A DNA stretch of 33,015 bases from JAVKFY01 sp040223615 (GTDB lineage: Bacteria > Pseudomonadota > Alphaproteobacteria > GCA-2731375), in the NCBI GenBank assembly GCA_040223615.1, contig JAVKFY010000018.1:1-33015 (forward strand). The letters run 5' to 3'. Below are positions 7,934-16,271 of the stretch, one piece after another; within the stretch, counting starts at the first letter, position 1, and each line of letters starts with the position of its first letter. Below the pieces are notes generated by a model. The model had not been told where the DNA came from and did not search any database. It saw only the letters and a program-made list of their open reading frames with translations. The position numbers and the translations under genes were made by a program.

Positions 7934-8361
7934 GCCTTCCCTCCATCGAGATCTCTGTTGCCCAAGCCCGCTTGTTGGCGGCGCCATGGCACGCCGGTGA
8001 CGACGATGAACCCTGACACGACAGTGCCTGAACCCACAATGAAACGGCGGCAATGCGCCCGTGGGCGCTATCACAGGAGCGATGACGCCGCGCTGGGTCG
8101 CGAACCAGCGTGCTGTCTGGCGGTATCTGCGGTTCAACCTGAGATGCGAGATACCGAACAGCTTCCGACCGAGAACGGCCTGAACATCAACCACAGGGCG
8201 GCGCGCCGATGGGCGCCCGATATCATGGTCGGCGGCGGCGAAGCATGGTGTTGGATGTCCGCGGGTTGACCGGCGGCTGACTCGAGTCGCCGCTGCATCT
8301 ATTGTAAGAATGTCATAACTGGTCACCGATCCAACGGCGCACGCTGCGGAGGTTGCGGGCC
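7934..8361. other. 428-base intergenic region between divergent genes
   Basis: This gap separates the leftward DUF1989 operon from the rightward RTX protease and should hold both promoters. The only site I can support is the protease ribosome site at 8348-8352. The DUF1989 frame extends in the open for about 130 codons here, but the product is arginine/proline-rich with no family features and lacks a convincing start, so I treat it as non-coding. I saw no tRNA, strong terminator or tandem repeat. Confidence 0.5.
8348..8352 (+). promoter_or_regulatory. ribosome binding site deciding the protease start
   Basis: A GGAGG sits nine bases before the ATG at 8362. It favours that ATG over the in-frame TTG at 8353, which overlaps the site too closely. 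Confidence 0.65.
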
Positions 8362-9672
8362 ATGACCGAGACGCCGCAGACCGTCGTCAGCGCGTTTTTG
8401 CTGGTCGACGGACCACATTATCTCAACGGCGCGATGCAATGGTCGCTGGCGACGGCGAGCTACGACAACCGCATCCTGAATCCTGACGGTGTCTTCCCCG
8501 AAACACTCCTGCCGGCGTTGCGCGAAGCCATGGCGCGCTGGAGCGCCGTGGCGGATGTCACCTTCGAACAGGTTGCCGACGGGCCGGACGTCGACCTGCG
8601 CATCGGCTTCAAGTCCGAGCTGACGTTTCAGGGCGAGACGGTATTTGGCATGGCGCGAAGCACCTTTGTCGAAGGCTTCGAGTTTCGCGCTGACATCATG
8701 TTCGACGCTGAAACGGTCTGGATTCCCGGCTTCGGCGATCCGCCGGATATCGGTCCCTTCGAGGTGCCTTTCCTGGAGGTCGCACAGCACGAGATTGGCC
8801 ACATCCTTGGCCTGGACCACGAGGACGATGTGCCGGCGGTGATGAACACCGGCGTGCTTACCTTCCCGACCTTCGGGCTGCAGGACGACGATCTGGCCGG
8901 CATCTCGATGATCTACAGCAGCCCCGCCGACGCCGACGAGCAGCTGATCGGCTCTTCGGCACTTGGCGCCAGCCTCGACTCGTTGCTCGGCGGCGGCGGT
9001 GACGATTCGCTGTGGGGCCTGGACGGCGGCGACACCCTGGTAGGCGGTTCCGGCGCTGACCGCGTTTTCGGCAATCAGGGCGCAGATTCCCTGGCCGGCG
9101 GCGACGGCGACGACCTGCTGAAGGGCCATCCCGGCGCCGACCAGGTGTTCGGCGGCGATGGCGCCGACCTGCTGTTCGGCGGCGCCAACGATGACACCGC
9201 CTACGGCGGCAGTGACGCCGATACCGTGAACGGCAACTCCGGCTTCGACCGGGTTGATGGCGGCACCGGCAACGACATCGTGCGCGGCCAGGGCGGCCAG
9301 GACACGCTGTATGGCGGTGCCGGCAACGACACCGTGCTCGGCATGCACGGGCTCGACTGGCTCTATGGTGGCGATGGCAACGACCTGATCAGCGGCGGGC
9401 TTGCCGACGACACGATTTATGGCGGCGCCGGCGCCGATGTCTTCGCCGCCGCCGACGGCCATGGCCTGGAATACATCGCCGACTTCGAAGACGGGATCGA
9501 CATCGTGTCATTTGTCGGCGTGATCGACGGATTTGCCGGACTGACGATCAACGCCGCGCCTGGTGGGACGCGCGTCACCGTGGTGTTTCCGGACGACGGA
9601 CCCGGCCTGATCGTCGACATCCTCGGCATCGATCCGGACCAGCTCTCTGCCGCGGACTTCGTCTTCGGCTAG
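8362..9672 (+). CDS. RTX-repeat zinc metalloprotease (matrixin/serralysin-like)
   Basis: A 436-residue secreted protease candidate. Residues 1-185 form a metzincin domain: the zinc motif HEIGHILGLDH at 143-153 (ligands H143, H147, H153; catalytic E144) and a Met-turn at M161 in AVMNTG. From about residue 211 to 370 there are many glycine/aspartate-rich nonapeptide repeats of the GGxGxDxxx type that form a calcium-binding beta-roll. The last 60 residues are a hydrophobic, acidic segment typical of type I secretion signals (ending FVFG). There is no N-terminal signal peptide, which agrees with type I export. No ABC/MFP/TolC secretion genes or inhibitor lie in the window. It is shorter than classical serralysins (about 470-500), and the first catalytic section looks more matrixin-like. 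It is the only plus-strand gene among leftward catabolic genes, so it probably has its own promoter. Confidence 0.9.
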   Translation: MTETPQTVVSAFLLVDGPHYLNGAMQWSLATASYDNRILNPDGVFPETLLPALREAMARWSAVADVTFEQVADGPDVDLRIGFKSELTFQGETVFGMARSTFVEGFEFRADIMFDAETVWIPGFGDPPDIGPFEVPFLEVAQHEIGHILGLDHEDDVPAVMNTGVLTFPTFGLQDDDLAGISMIYSSPADADEQLIGSSALGASLDSLLGGGGDDSLWGLDGGDTLVGGSGADRVFGNQGADSLAGGDGDDLLKGHPGADQVFGGDGADLLFGGANDDTAYGGSDADTVNGNSGFDRVDGGTGNDIVRGQGGQDTLYGGAGNDTVLGMHGLDWLYGGDGNDLISGGLADDTIYGGAGADVFAAADGHGLEYIADFEDGIDIVSFVGVIDGFAGLTINAAPGGTRVTVVFPDDGPGLIVDILGIDPDQLSAADFVFG

Positions 9673-9698
9673 ATCGGTTTATGCCCGGTCGGCACCTC

Positions 9699-9715
9699 GA
9701 TTGCGCAGCGCAATC
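9699..9715. other. short inverted repeat between convergent genes
   Basis: A perfect seven-base stem (GATTGCG / CGCAATC) with a three-base loop lies between the converging protease and dehydrogenase genes. No T-run follows on either strand, so it is at best a weak or Rho-aided transcript end. Confidence 0.3.
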
Positions 9716-9758
9716 CATCAACGGCGCTTGGGAAACCAGATTGGCGTCACCGACTTGT

Positions 9759-10520
9759 TCAAAGCTGTACACCTTTCGTCAATGCGCCATCGACGACGAG
9801 ATTTGTGCCCATGACGAAGCTGGCGGCCGGGCTCGCGAGGAACACGACGGAACGTGCGATTTCTTCCGGCTTGGCCATGCGACCGGTGGGATTCATCGCC
9901 AGCGCCTGTTTGAAGAAGTCCGGGTTTCCGGTCTCGATCTGCTGCCACACGCCGCCCTCGAAGTAGGTGTTGCCGGGCGATACGGTGTTGGCGCGAATGC
10001 CTTTGCCGGCGAGCTGGTTGGCCAGGCCCTGGGTGTAGTGGATCAATGCCGCCTTCATCGTTCCGTAGGGTCCGGCGGCGAAATCAACCTCGCGGCCGGA
10101 GACGCTGGAGATCGTCACGATCGACCCCGCCTGGCTCCGCTCCAGGTGCGGCATCGCCGCTTCGACCATGCGCACGGTGTGCATCAGGTCAACGCCGAAG
10201 CTCTTCTGCCAGCTCTCCTCATCGGCTCCGATCGCCAGGGCGCTGACGTTGGCGACCACAATGTCGATGCCACCGAGCTTGTCGGCGCTGTCGGCGACCC
10301 AGGCGCGCAGCGCGTCGCCGTCACCGACATCGACCGCCGAGCCCATCGCCGTGACGCCCTGGCCCTCCAGGCTCGCGACGGTCGCGGCGACCTCACCGGC
10401 GTCGCGGGCGCAGATCGACACCGCAGCCCCTTCGGCCGCCAGGGTTTCGGCGACGGCACGCCCGATGCCTTTGGTGCCACCACTGACAATAGCGCGCAGG
10501 CCCTTCAGTCCAAGATCCAT
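9759..10520 (-). CDS. short-chain dehydrogenase/reductase (SDR)
   Basis: A 253-residue classical SDR that should use NAD(P)H to interconvert an alcohol and ketone. The cofactor motif GGTKGIG is at 14-20, the catalytic serine at about 138/139 (ISSVSG), and Y152 and K156 form YGTMK. The usual NNAG strand motif reads ANVSA (90-94), an unusual variant. The C-terminal end VVDGALTKGVQL is typical in position. It follows urtE by 34 bases on the same strand and is probably the last gene of the amide-transport operon, although its reaction has no obvious link to amide hydrolysis. It may act on the carbon skeleton released from an amide substrate (inference). Confidence 0.9.
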   Translation of the reverse strand: MDLGLKGLRAIVSGGTKGIGRAVAETLAAEGAAVSICARDAGEVAATVASLEGQGVTAMGSAVDVGDGDALRAWVADSADKLGGIDIVVANVSALAIGADEESWQKSFGVDLMHTVRMVEAAMPHLERSQAGSIVTISSVSGREVDFAAGPYGTMKAALIHYTQGLANQLAGKGIRANTVSPGNTYFEGGVWQQIETGNPDFFKQALAMNPTGRMAKPEEIARSVVFLASPAASFVMGTNLVVDGALTKGVQL

Positions 10521-10554
10521 AGCCGGATACCTCCCCTGGTCCGCTATCGGCGCC

Positions 10555-11268
10555 TCAAATCAGCAAGCTGTCGCGAACCGTGTCGCGGTCGACCAGCTGA
10601 TCCGCCCCGATGTGCGAGACGATCTGGCCCTTGTCCACCACGTAGCAGCGTTCGGCCAGCGCCATGATCGTATCGAGATTCTGCTCCACGAACAGGATCG
10701 TACTGCCCAGCTCGTCGCGGACCGACTTCAACGCCTCGCAGATCATCTGCGTGATCGACGGTTGAACGCCCTCCGACGGTTCGTCGAGCAACAACAGCGC
10801 CGGGTTGCCTATCAGCGCGCGTCCGATCGCCAGTTGCTGCTGTTCGCCGCCGCTCATCGTGCCCGCGGCCTGCTTGCGCCGTTCGGTCAGGCGCGGGAAG
10901 TAGCTGTAGACCATGTCGGTGAGCTTACGGCCCTTCGGCCCGCCGATCAGGCTGCCGACGGTCAGGTTTTCTTCGACCGTCAGACGCGGGAACACCTCAC
11001 GCCCCTGCGGGATGTAGCCGATGCCGAGCCGGGCCCGCGCATCCGGCGTCAACCCGGTAATGTCCTCGCCGAGGTAACGTACTGTGCCGGCAGTGACGCG
11101 AAGCTGACCCATCAGGCAGCGCAGGATCGTCGTCTTGCCGACACCGTTACGGCCGATCAGGCTGACGATCTCGCCGCGCCCGACTTCCAGGTCGATGCCC
11201 TGCAGGATCGGCGTCGCGCCGTAGCCGGCATGCAGACCTTGAACGGAGAGGACCGTTTCACTCGACAT
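10555..11268 (-). CDS. urtE: urea/short-chain amide ABC transporter, ATP-binding protein UrtE
   Basis: The second ATPase of the branched-chain/urea-type importer, 237 residues from an ATG at 11268. Walker A is GRNGVGKTT, the Q-loop lies in IGYIPQGREVFPRLTVEENL, the signature is MSGGEQQQLAIGRAL and Walker B is LLLLDEPSEG with the switch histidine replaced by Gln in FVEQNLD, as is usual for LivF/UrtE proteins. DEPSEGVQPSI is characteristic of UrtE. The start lies eleven bases inside the 3' end of urtD, so the two ATPases are coupled and would be made in equal amounts for the heterodimeric engine. Confidence 0.92.
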   Translation of the reverse strand: MSSETVLSVQGLHAGYGATPILQGIDLEVGRGEIVSLIGRNGVGKTTILRCLMGQLRVTAGTVRYLGEDITGLTPDARARLGIGYIPQGREVFPRLTVEENLTVGSLIGGPKGRKLTDMVYSYFPRLTERRKQAAGTMSGGEQQQLAIGRALIGNPALLLLDEPSEGVQPSITQMICEALKSVRDELGSTILFVEQNLDTIMALAERCYVVDKGQIVSHIGADQLVDRDTVRDSLLI

Positions 11269-11980
11269 CGGTCTTGCCCAGGTAGATTTCGGCCACGCGC
11301 GGGTCGGCGATGATGTTCTCGATCGTGTCCTGCGCGAAGATGCGGCCCAGGTGCAGCACGGTGACCTGTTGCGCAATCTGCCGGATGAAGGTCATGTCAT
11401 GCTCGACAACGAGAACCGTCATTCCGTCGCCGTTGAGCCGCTGGATCAGCTCGCCGGTGCGAAAGGTCTCGTCCGCCGACATGCCGGCGGTCGGCTCGTC
11501 GAGCAGCAGCATGGTCGGCTCCAGCGCCAGCGCCATGCCGATCTCCAGCCATTGCTGCTGGCCGTGCGACAACTCGCCGGCCAGCTTGCCGGCGTCGGCG
11601 GCGAGTTCCAGCATATCCAGCAACTCGGCCATGCGGGCGCCGATCTGCGACCGCGTCAGGCGCCGCTGCAGGGCGATGATCAGGTTCTGCTCAACCGGCA
11701 GCTCGCGAAACACCGCCGGCACTTGCATCTTGATGCTCATGCCGCGCAGCACGCGGTCGAACGGCTGGTGGCCGGTGACGTCCTCGCCGCGGAAAAAGAC
11801 CTGGCCGGCACTGGGTTTGTAGGTGCCGAGCAGGAGCTTGAAGAAGGTGCTCTTGCCAGCGCCGTTGGGTCCGATCAGGCAATGAATCTCGCGCTCGGCG
11901 ACAGTCAGATTGACGTCGGCCACCGCGGTCAGACCGCCGAACTGCTTGTGCAGGCCACGGGCCTCCAATATTGCGCTCAT
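11258..11980 (-). CDS. urtD: urea/short-chain amide ABC transporter, ATP-binding protein UrtD
   Basis: The first ATPase of the importer, 240 residues. Walker A is GPNGAGKST, Walker B is LLLDEPTAG and the switch region is VVEHDM. The signature LSHGQQQWLEIGMAL is the form seen in UrtD rather than LivG, which supports a urea/amide assignment for the whole transporter. The family's LivG-like extra segment before the signature is present (RGMSIKMQVPAVFRELPVEQNL). The start overlaps the urtC stop by ATGA and the 3' end overlaps urtE by eleven bases. Confidence 0.92.
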   Translation of the reverse strand: MSAILEARGLHKQFGGLTAVADVNLTVAEREIHCLIGPNGAGKSTFFKLLLGTYKPSAGQVFFRGEDVTGHQPFDRVLRGMSIKMQVPAVFRELPVEQNLIIALQRRLTRSQIGARMAELLDMLELAADAGKLAGELSHGQQQWLEIGMALALEPTMLLLDEPTAGMSADETFRTGELIQRLNGDGMTVLVVEHDMTFIRQIAQQVTVLHLGRIFAQDTIENIIADPRVAEIYLGKTDVE

Positions 11981-13044
11981 TGCCCGCGCCCCGCCAACCC
12001 ACCGGTCACCCTGGCGTGCAGCCGCTGCACGAGGCGGCCGACCTCGACCATGAAGCCCGTCGGCATGAACAGCACTGTGAACAGCAGCACCACGCCCATC
12101 AGGATCAGTGCGTATTGCTGGCTGTAGATGGTAATGGTCTGGAACGCGATCAGCACGACGAAGGTGCCGACCAGCGTTGCGGTCAGGTCGCCGCGCCCGC
12201 TGAACGCGACCCACACGATCGGCATCGCGGCCGCCGGCAGGCCCATGCTCGCCGGCGTGATGAACTGACCCCAGGCGGTGTAGAGACCGCCGCTGAGGCC
12301 GGCGAGCGCGCTGCCGATGACGAAGACCGCGAGCTGATACTTGCGGATGTCGTAGCCCAGCAGCTCGGCGCGCAACGGTTCTTCGCGGATCGCCACCAGC
12401 ACGTTGCCGAAGCGGCCGTTCACCAGCACGCGCAAGCCCAGATAGACGACAAGCAGCAAGACAACGACGAAGTAGTAGAGCGCCGAGTCCTCCAGGTAGA
12501 TGGGACCGCCGAACCACGGCAGTTCGAGCGGCGGCATGCCACCCATGCCGTTGAAACCGTTGAAGCGGGCCTTGCCGATCTTCCATTCCGGCCCGGCGGT
12601 CTGGTGCATGAACGCGGCCAGCGCCAGCGTGGTGGCGAAAGTCACGATGCCGAAGAACACGCCGCCGACGCGGCCGTAAATCATGAAGTAGCCGAGCACC
12701 GCGGCGAACAGGGCCGCCAGCCCGACGCCGCAAAGCAGCGACACGATGGTCATGGCCCCGCTGGCGCCGGTGTTGATCGCGATGACGCCGTAGCTGTAAC
12801 CGGCGATGCCGAAGAACGCCGTCTGCCCGAACGACATGATGCCGGTGTGGCCCCACATCAGCGACAGACCCAGCGCCATGAAGATGTAGATCGCAAAGTA
12901 GGCGGTGTTGCCGACGTCGTACGGGTCGGCGGTGAAGGGATAAGCGAGGATGGCAGCGAGGACGACGGCGAAAGCGATCCAGAAGGCGCGTCCGTTGCCA
13001 ATCGTCTGCGGCCCGTTCAGGGCCTCAAAGAACCCGCGCATCAT
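11977..13044 (-). CDS. urtC: urea/short-chain amide ABC transporter, permease UrtC
   Basis: An inner-membrane permease of 355 residues with about nine to ten hydrophobic segments, beginning with FWIAFAVVLAAILAYPF. The family motif GLSLMWGHTGIMSFGQTAFFGIAGY is followed by the conserved cytoplasmic loop AIREEPLRAELLGYDIRKYQL that contacts the ATPase, then a GLYTAWGQFITPASM segment. It pairs with UrtB to form the channel. The start ATG at 13044 overlaps the urtB stop by ATGA; a second in-frame ATG follows directly. No interruption is seen. Confidence 0.92.
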   Translation of the reverse strand: MMRGFFEALNGPQTIGNGRAFWIAFAVVLAAILAYPFTADPYDVGNTAYFAIYIFMALGLSLMWGHTGIMSFGQTAFFGIAGYSYGVIAINTGASGAMTIVSLLCGVGLAALFAAVLGYFMIYGRVGGVFFGIVTFATTLALAAFMHQTAGPEWKIGKARFNGFNGMGGMPPLELPWFGGPIYLEDSALYYFVVVLLLVVYLGLRVLVNGRFGNVLVAIREEPLRAELLGYDIRKYQLAVFVIGSALAGLSGGLYTAWGQFITPASMGLPAAAMPIVWVAFSGRGDLTATLVGTFVVLIAFQTITIYSQQYALILMGVVLLFTVLFMPTGFMVEVGRLVQRLHARVTGGLAGRGQ

Positions 13045-13907
13045 CGGTTGCGCCGCAGCAGCCAGCCGGAGATCCCTTCCGGCAGGACGCGAATGACCAG
13101 GATGACCGCGATCAGCATACCGATCTGACCGATGATCTGGCCGTGCCAGGCATTCAGCGATGTCCTGATCGCGCCGAGCACCACCGCCGCCGGCACCGTG
13201 CCGATCAGGACGTTGGAACCGCCGACCACGACCGTCACGAAGGATTCGACGATGAAGGTGATGCCCATCGTCGGGATCAGCGTCATCGTCGGCGCGTAGA
13301 GCGCGCCGCACAGTCCGGCGAGCGCGGCGCCGAGGCCAAAGCTGATCGCATAGATGTACGGCGTGCGCACGCCCAGCGCGCGCGCCATCTGCGGGTTCTG
13401 CATCGTCGCCCGGGCCAGCACACCGTAGCGCGTGCGCATGAACAGCAGGTAGAGGCCGACCATCACCAGCACGGCGGCGGCGAACAGCACCAGCCGGTAG
13501 GTCGAGAAGGTGTACTCGCCGACATTGAAGCTACCCTCCGGCGTGCCGGTGCCGGTCATGCTCGAACCCAGCGTGACCAGCATGCCCTGGGTGACGATCA
13601 GGCTGATGCCCCACGTCGCCAGGATGGAGTCGAGCGGCCGGTTGTAGAGGCGATGAATGATCGTCCGTTCCAGGATGATGCCGATGACACCCGCGGTCAG
13701 CGCGCCGCAGGCCTGAGCGACCGGCAGCGGCAACCCATTGTGCACGCCGAAAGCGGTGACATAGATCCCACAGGTAATGAACTCGCCGTGCGCGAGATTG
13801 ATGATCCCCATCATGCCGAAGATGATCGCCAGCCCCGCCGCGGCCAAGACCAGGAAGGCGAACACATCGGCGAACTGATACGCGATCGAGAAAATCTCGG
13901 CGAACAT
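13041..13907 (-). CDS. urtB: urea/short-chain amide ABC transporter, permease UrtB
   Basis: The second permease, 288 residues from the ATG at 13907, which has a GGAG site five bases upstream. An upstream in-frame TTG at 13937 lacks such a site. Hydrophobic segments alternate with the LivH/UrtB hallmark GLAIIFGMMGIINLAHGEF near the start and the ATPase-contact loop ATMQNPQMARALGVRTPYIY. It is separated from the solute-binding gene by a strong hairpin (13943-13976), so it is probably translated from a less abundant part of the transcript. Confidence 0.92.
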   Translation of the reverse strand: MFAEIFSIAYQFADVFAFLVLAAAGLAIIFGMMGIINLAHGEFITCGIYVTAFGVHNGLPLPVAQACGALTAGVIGIILERTIIHRLYNRPLDSILATWGISLIVTQGMLVTLGSSMTGTGTPEGSFNVGEYTFSTYRLVLFAAAVLVMVGLYLLFMRTRYGVLARATMQNPQMARALGVRTPYIYAISFGLGAALAGLCGALYAPTMTLIPTMGITFIVESFVTVVVGGSNVLIGTVPAAVVLGAIRTSLNAWHGQIIGQIGMLIAVILVIRVLPEGISGWLLRRNR

Positions 13908-13942
13908 CACAACTCCGTCCAGGGCAACCGCCGTCAAGACAA

Positions 13943-13976
13943 CCGCCGCCGGCGCTCAGCTTAGCGCCGACGGCGG
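13943..13976 (-). terminator. strong intergenic hairpin between urtA-like and urtB genes
   Basis: The arms 13943-13956 and 13963-13976 form a fourteen-base stem with one G-U pair and a six-base loop. Only a weak T-rich stretch (TTGTCTTG) follows in the leftward direction. It could be a partial terminator or a processing/stability element that leaves more solute-binding-protein mRNA than permease mRNA, a pattern common in ABC importer operons. Confidence 0.6.
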
Positions 13977-13994
13977 CCCGTCGCTTCCGAAAGC

Positions 13995-15230
13995 CTACTT
14001 GCTGGGCAAGTTGTTCGGGTCGTACTGCTCCTTCGGATCGTGCTTGGTCAGGTCGCAACCGACCTCGCCGAGCCAGTACGGCTCGATCAACCCGAAGTCC
14101 TTGGTGACATGAACCGCGTGCGAAGCATCCACGCTGATCAGGCGCATGTGGTGCGACGTGTGCTGGCTCTTCGGATCGATGCAGATGCGGCCCTCAGGCG
14201 CATCGATGCATGCGTCGCCGGTGGCGATCACCGCGCGCAGCGCATCCTTTTCGGTCGACTTCGCCTTCTCAACCAGCATCTTGTACATGTAGACGGTGAC
14301 GTAGGCGTTGTAGCCCATGTCGTTGATGTACTTCTCGTCCGGGAACTTGGCGCGCCAGCGCTTCTTGAAGTCCTCGGCGGCCGGGGTGTCGACCTCCTCG
14401 AACCAGTTAGCCACGGCGTGCATGTTCTCCAGCGCCGGCGGCGTGAAGCGCTTGTGCTCGAACCCGAGCATGATCTTGATCGAGCTGCCCATCGGAATGT
14501 CGAGCTTGGCGGCCGCAGCCTGCTCGAAGAACGAGTCCTGCGCGGCGCCGACGTTGAGCATCATCAGCCAGTCGGGCTTGGCCTTCTGGATGTTCTGGAT
14601 CGTCTGACCGAACTGCGACACGCCGAGCGGGATGAACTCCTCGCCGATCACCTCGCCACCCAGCTTGTCCAGGATGGTGCGTGTCCACACCGCCGAGAGC
14701 TGACCGAAATTGTAGTCGGCGGCGATCACGTAGACCTTCTTGCCGAACTTCTCGACCATCCAGGGAATCAGCGTCGAGAACTGCTGCTCCGGTACCGCGC
14801 CCGTGCTGACCATGTTGCCGTCACAGACGCCGCCTTCGTACTGGTTGGTGTAGAAGTAGAAGATGTCCTCGCGGTCGACGATCGGCCGGATCGCCTCGCG
14901 CGAGGCGCTGGTGATGCCGCCGATCAGGACGTCAACCTTGTCGCGCTTGATCAGCCGACGCGCGAACTCCTGATAACGCGCATTGTCCATCTGCGGGTCG
15001 AGATGCTTGACCTCGATCTGCCGGCCCATGATGCCACCAGCGGCGTTGATCTCCTCGACCGCCAGCAAGGTGCCGTTGAGCTTCGGCGCGCCCATCAGCG
15101 CGATATCGCCGGAGACGTCCTCAAGCAACCCGATGGTGATCTTGTCCTGAGCGACGACACTTGTCGCCGCCAGCAGGGCCAGGGCCGCAGCAGCGGCACC
15201 GAGCCCGGTCCGTTTCGCTAACTCGTGCAT
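13995..15230 (-). CDS. urtA: urea/short-chain amide ABC transporter substrate-binding protein (UrtA/FmdD-like)
   Basis: The periplasmic binding protein of the importer, 411 residues. An N-terminal signal peptide (basic HELAKR, then an alanine/leucine core) ends near VVA before QDKITIG. The Peripla_BP_5/6 fold shows in IGLLEDVSGDIALMG, EEINAAGGIMGRQIEV, the IGGITSASREA loop shared with AmiC, and YAADYNFGQ-like IAADYNFGQLSAVW. Two adjacent ATGs (15233 and 15230) exist; the second has GGAGAGA at better spacing. It follows fmdA by about twenty bases. FmdD proteins bind formamide, acetamide and urea, and the neighbouring formamidase and amidase make short-chain amides the likelier ligand. The symbol is by family; urea versus amide preference cannot be read from the sequence. 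Confidence 0.88.
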   Translation of the reverse strand: MHELAKRTGLGAAAAALALLAATSVVAQDKITIGLLEDVSGDIALMGAPKLNGTLLAVEEINAAGGIMGRQIEVKHLDPQMDNARYQEFARRLIKRDKVDVLIGGITSASREAIRPIVDREDIFYFYTNQYEGGVCDGNMVSTGAVPEQQFSTLIPWMVEKFGKKVYVIAADYNFGQLSAVWTRTILDKLGGEVIGEEFIPLGVSQFGQTIQNIQKAKPDWLMMLNVGAAQDSFFEQAAAAKLDIPMGSSIKIMLGFEHKRFTPPALENMHAVANWFEEVDTPAAEDFKKRWRAKFPDEKYINDMGYNAYVTVYMYKMLVEKAKSTEKDALRAVIATGDACIDAPEGRICIDPKSQHTSHHMRLISVDASHAVHVTKDFGLIEPYWLGEVGCDLTKHDPKEQYDPNNLPSK

Positions 15231-15252
15231 CATTCTCTCCTTGTTCAGGCCG

Positions 15253-16251
15253 CTACTTGGCCAGGTACTTCTTCGAGACAGCGGCCCCCACCGTGTATTT
15301 CGGGTCGACGAAGTTGCCGAGCCGCACGCGCCCGCACTGGCTCAGCATCATGTAGGCGTCCCACTGGTCGAAGCCGTGGTCGGCGACCATCCAGCGGATC
15401 AGTTCGCGGTAGGCAATCCGGGTCGCGTCCTCCAGCGGACGCGCGCTGCCGATGGCCATGATGAGCTCGTCGCTTTCCAGCCGCGGCCACTCGATGGTCC
15501 AGCCCTTGATCAGGTCGACGCGGATCGTGGTCAGACTGGCATGCTCGACGGCGACGCCGCAGACCTCGCCGTCGCCCTGGCAGGCATGCGCGTCACCGAT
15601 GAACAGCCGCGCGCCGGGCACCCGCACCGGCAGGTAGGTCACCGTCCCCGGCCCCATGTCGGGCAGGTCCATGTTCCCGCCGTGATTGTCGGGTGTGAGC
15701 GAGCTGATCGAGTCGATCTCGGGCGAGCAGCTCAGGGTGCCGATGTGCGGCTTGTAGGGCAGCGTCACCCGGTCGCTCCATTCGACGACCTCCTCGGTGA
15801 CGTGGATCTTGCGCACCTTCTCCGGCAGCGGATCGTTCAGCGTCGCGGTGTAGTAGGTGCCGGTCAGCGCGCCGAACTCCGGGATCATCGCGCAGGTACC
15901 GCGCGGCTGCTCGCCACGCGGCAACATGGTCTCGATGTGCACGGCCAGTGCGTCACCCGGCTCGGCACCCTCGATCATGATCGGGCCGTTCTGCGGGTTG
16001 GCGAACGGCATCCGGATCTTTTCCGACGGCAGGTCCTGCTCGGACTTGATCTGGCCGCTGAAGGCATCGCGGGTCTCGACGATAACGCGGTCGCCGGGCC
16101 GCACGGTCATCACCGGCTCCGAGTACGGACCGATGGTGAAATGGAAGGTTTCCTGCTTCGACTCGGTCAGCTCGTGCGTGGCGCCAACCTTGTTCTGGCT
16201 GATGCCGCGCAAGGCCATCAGCGAGCTGTCCACCCAATCGTTCATCGACAT
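15253..16251 (-). CDS. fmdA: acetamidase/formamidase family protein (FmdA/AmdA)
   Basis: A zinc-dependent hydrolase that converts formamide or acetamide to the acid plus ammonia. The 332-residue product shows the FmdA_AmdA landmarks: ETFHFTIGPYSEPVMTVRPGDRVIVET, GPIMIEGAEPGDALAVHIE, KPHIGTLSCSPE, DNHGGNMDLPDMGPGTVTYLPV and FIGDAHACQGDGEVCGVAVE with the likely metal-site residues. The family is unrelated to the signature amidases, so this operon encodes two independent amide hydrolases. Two ATGs (16251, 16245) are possible and neither has a strong ribosome site. It sits between the amidase (20 bases) and the solute-binding gene (about 20 bases), the same association as in the Methylophilus fmd system. 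Confidence 0.9.
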   Translation of the reverse strand: MSMNDWVDSSLMALRGISQNKVGATHELTESKQETFHFTIGPYSEPVMTVRPGDRVIVETRDAFSGQIKSEQDLPSEKIRMPFANPQNGPIMIEGAEPGDALAVHIETMLPRGEQPRGTCAMIPEFGALTGTYYTATLNDPLPEKVRKIHVTEEVVEWSDRVTLPYKPHIGTLSCSPEIDSISSLTPDNHGGNMDLPDMGPGTVTYLPVRVPGARLFIGDAHACQGDGEVCGVAVEHASLTTIRVDLIKGWTIEWPRLESDELIMAIGSARPLEDATRIAYRELIRWMVADHGFDQWDAYMMLSQCGRVRLGNFVDPKYTVGAAVSKKYLAK

Positions 16252-16271
16252 CCGTCAGCAAGCTCCCTGCT

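Noticed and set aside
7995..8050. TGGCACG on the plus strand as a sigma-54 site for the protease
   Set aside because: The -12 GC is missing at the required ten-base spacing, and it lies more than 350 bases from the gene.
7934..8326. 131-codon upstream extension of the DUF1989 frame
   Set aside because: No family similarity, basic proline/arginine composition, and the ATG at 7933 has a good ribosome site.
8985..9430. Repetitive DNA that could suggest a CRISPR or tandem repeat array
   Set aside because: The repeats are in-frame codons for GGxGxD nonapeptides with degenerate sequence and no spacers.
8323..9462. Long leftward frame (379 codons) opposite the RTX protease with repeated valine/alanine-rich units
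   Set aside because: Its periodicity is the antisense image of the RTX nonapeptide repeats, and the plus-strand frame has catalytic motifs and a ribosome site.
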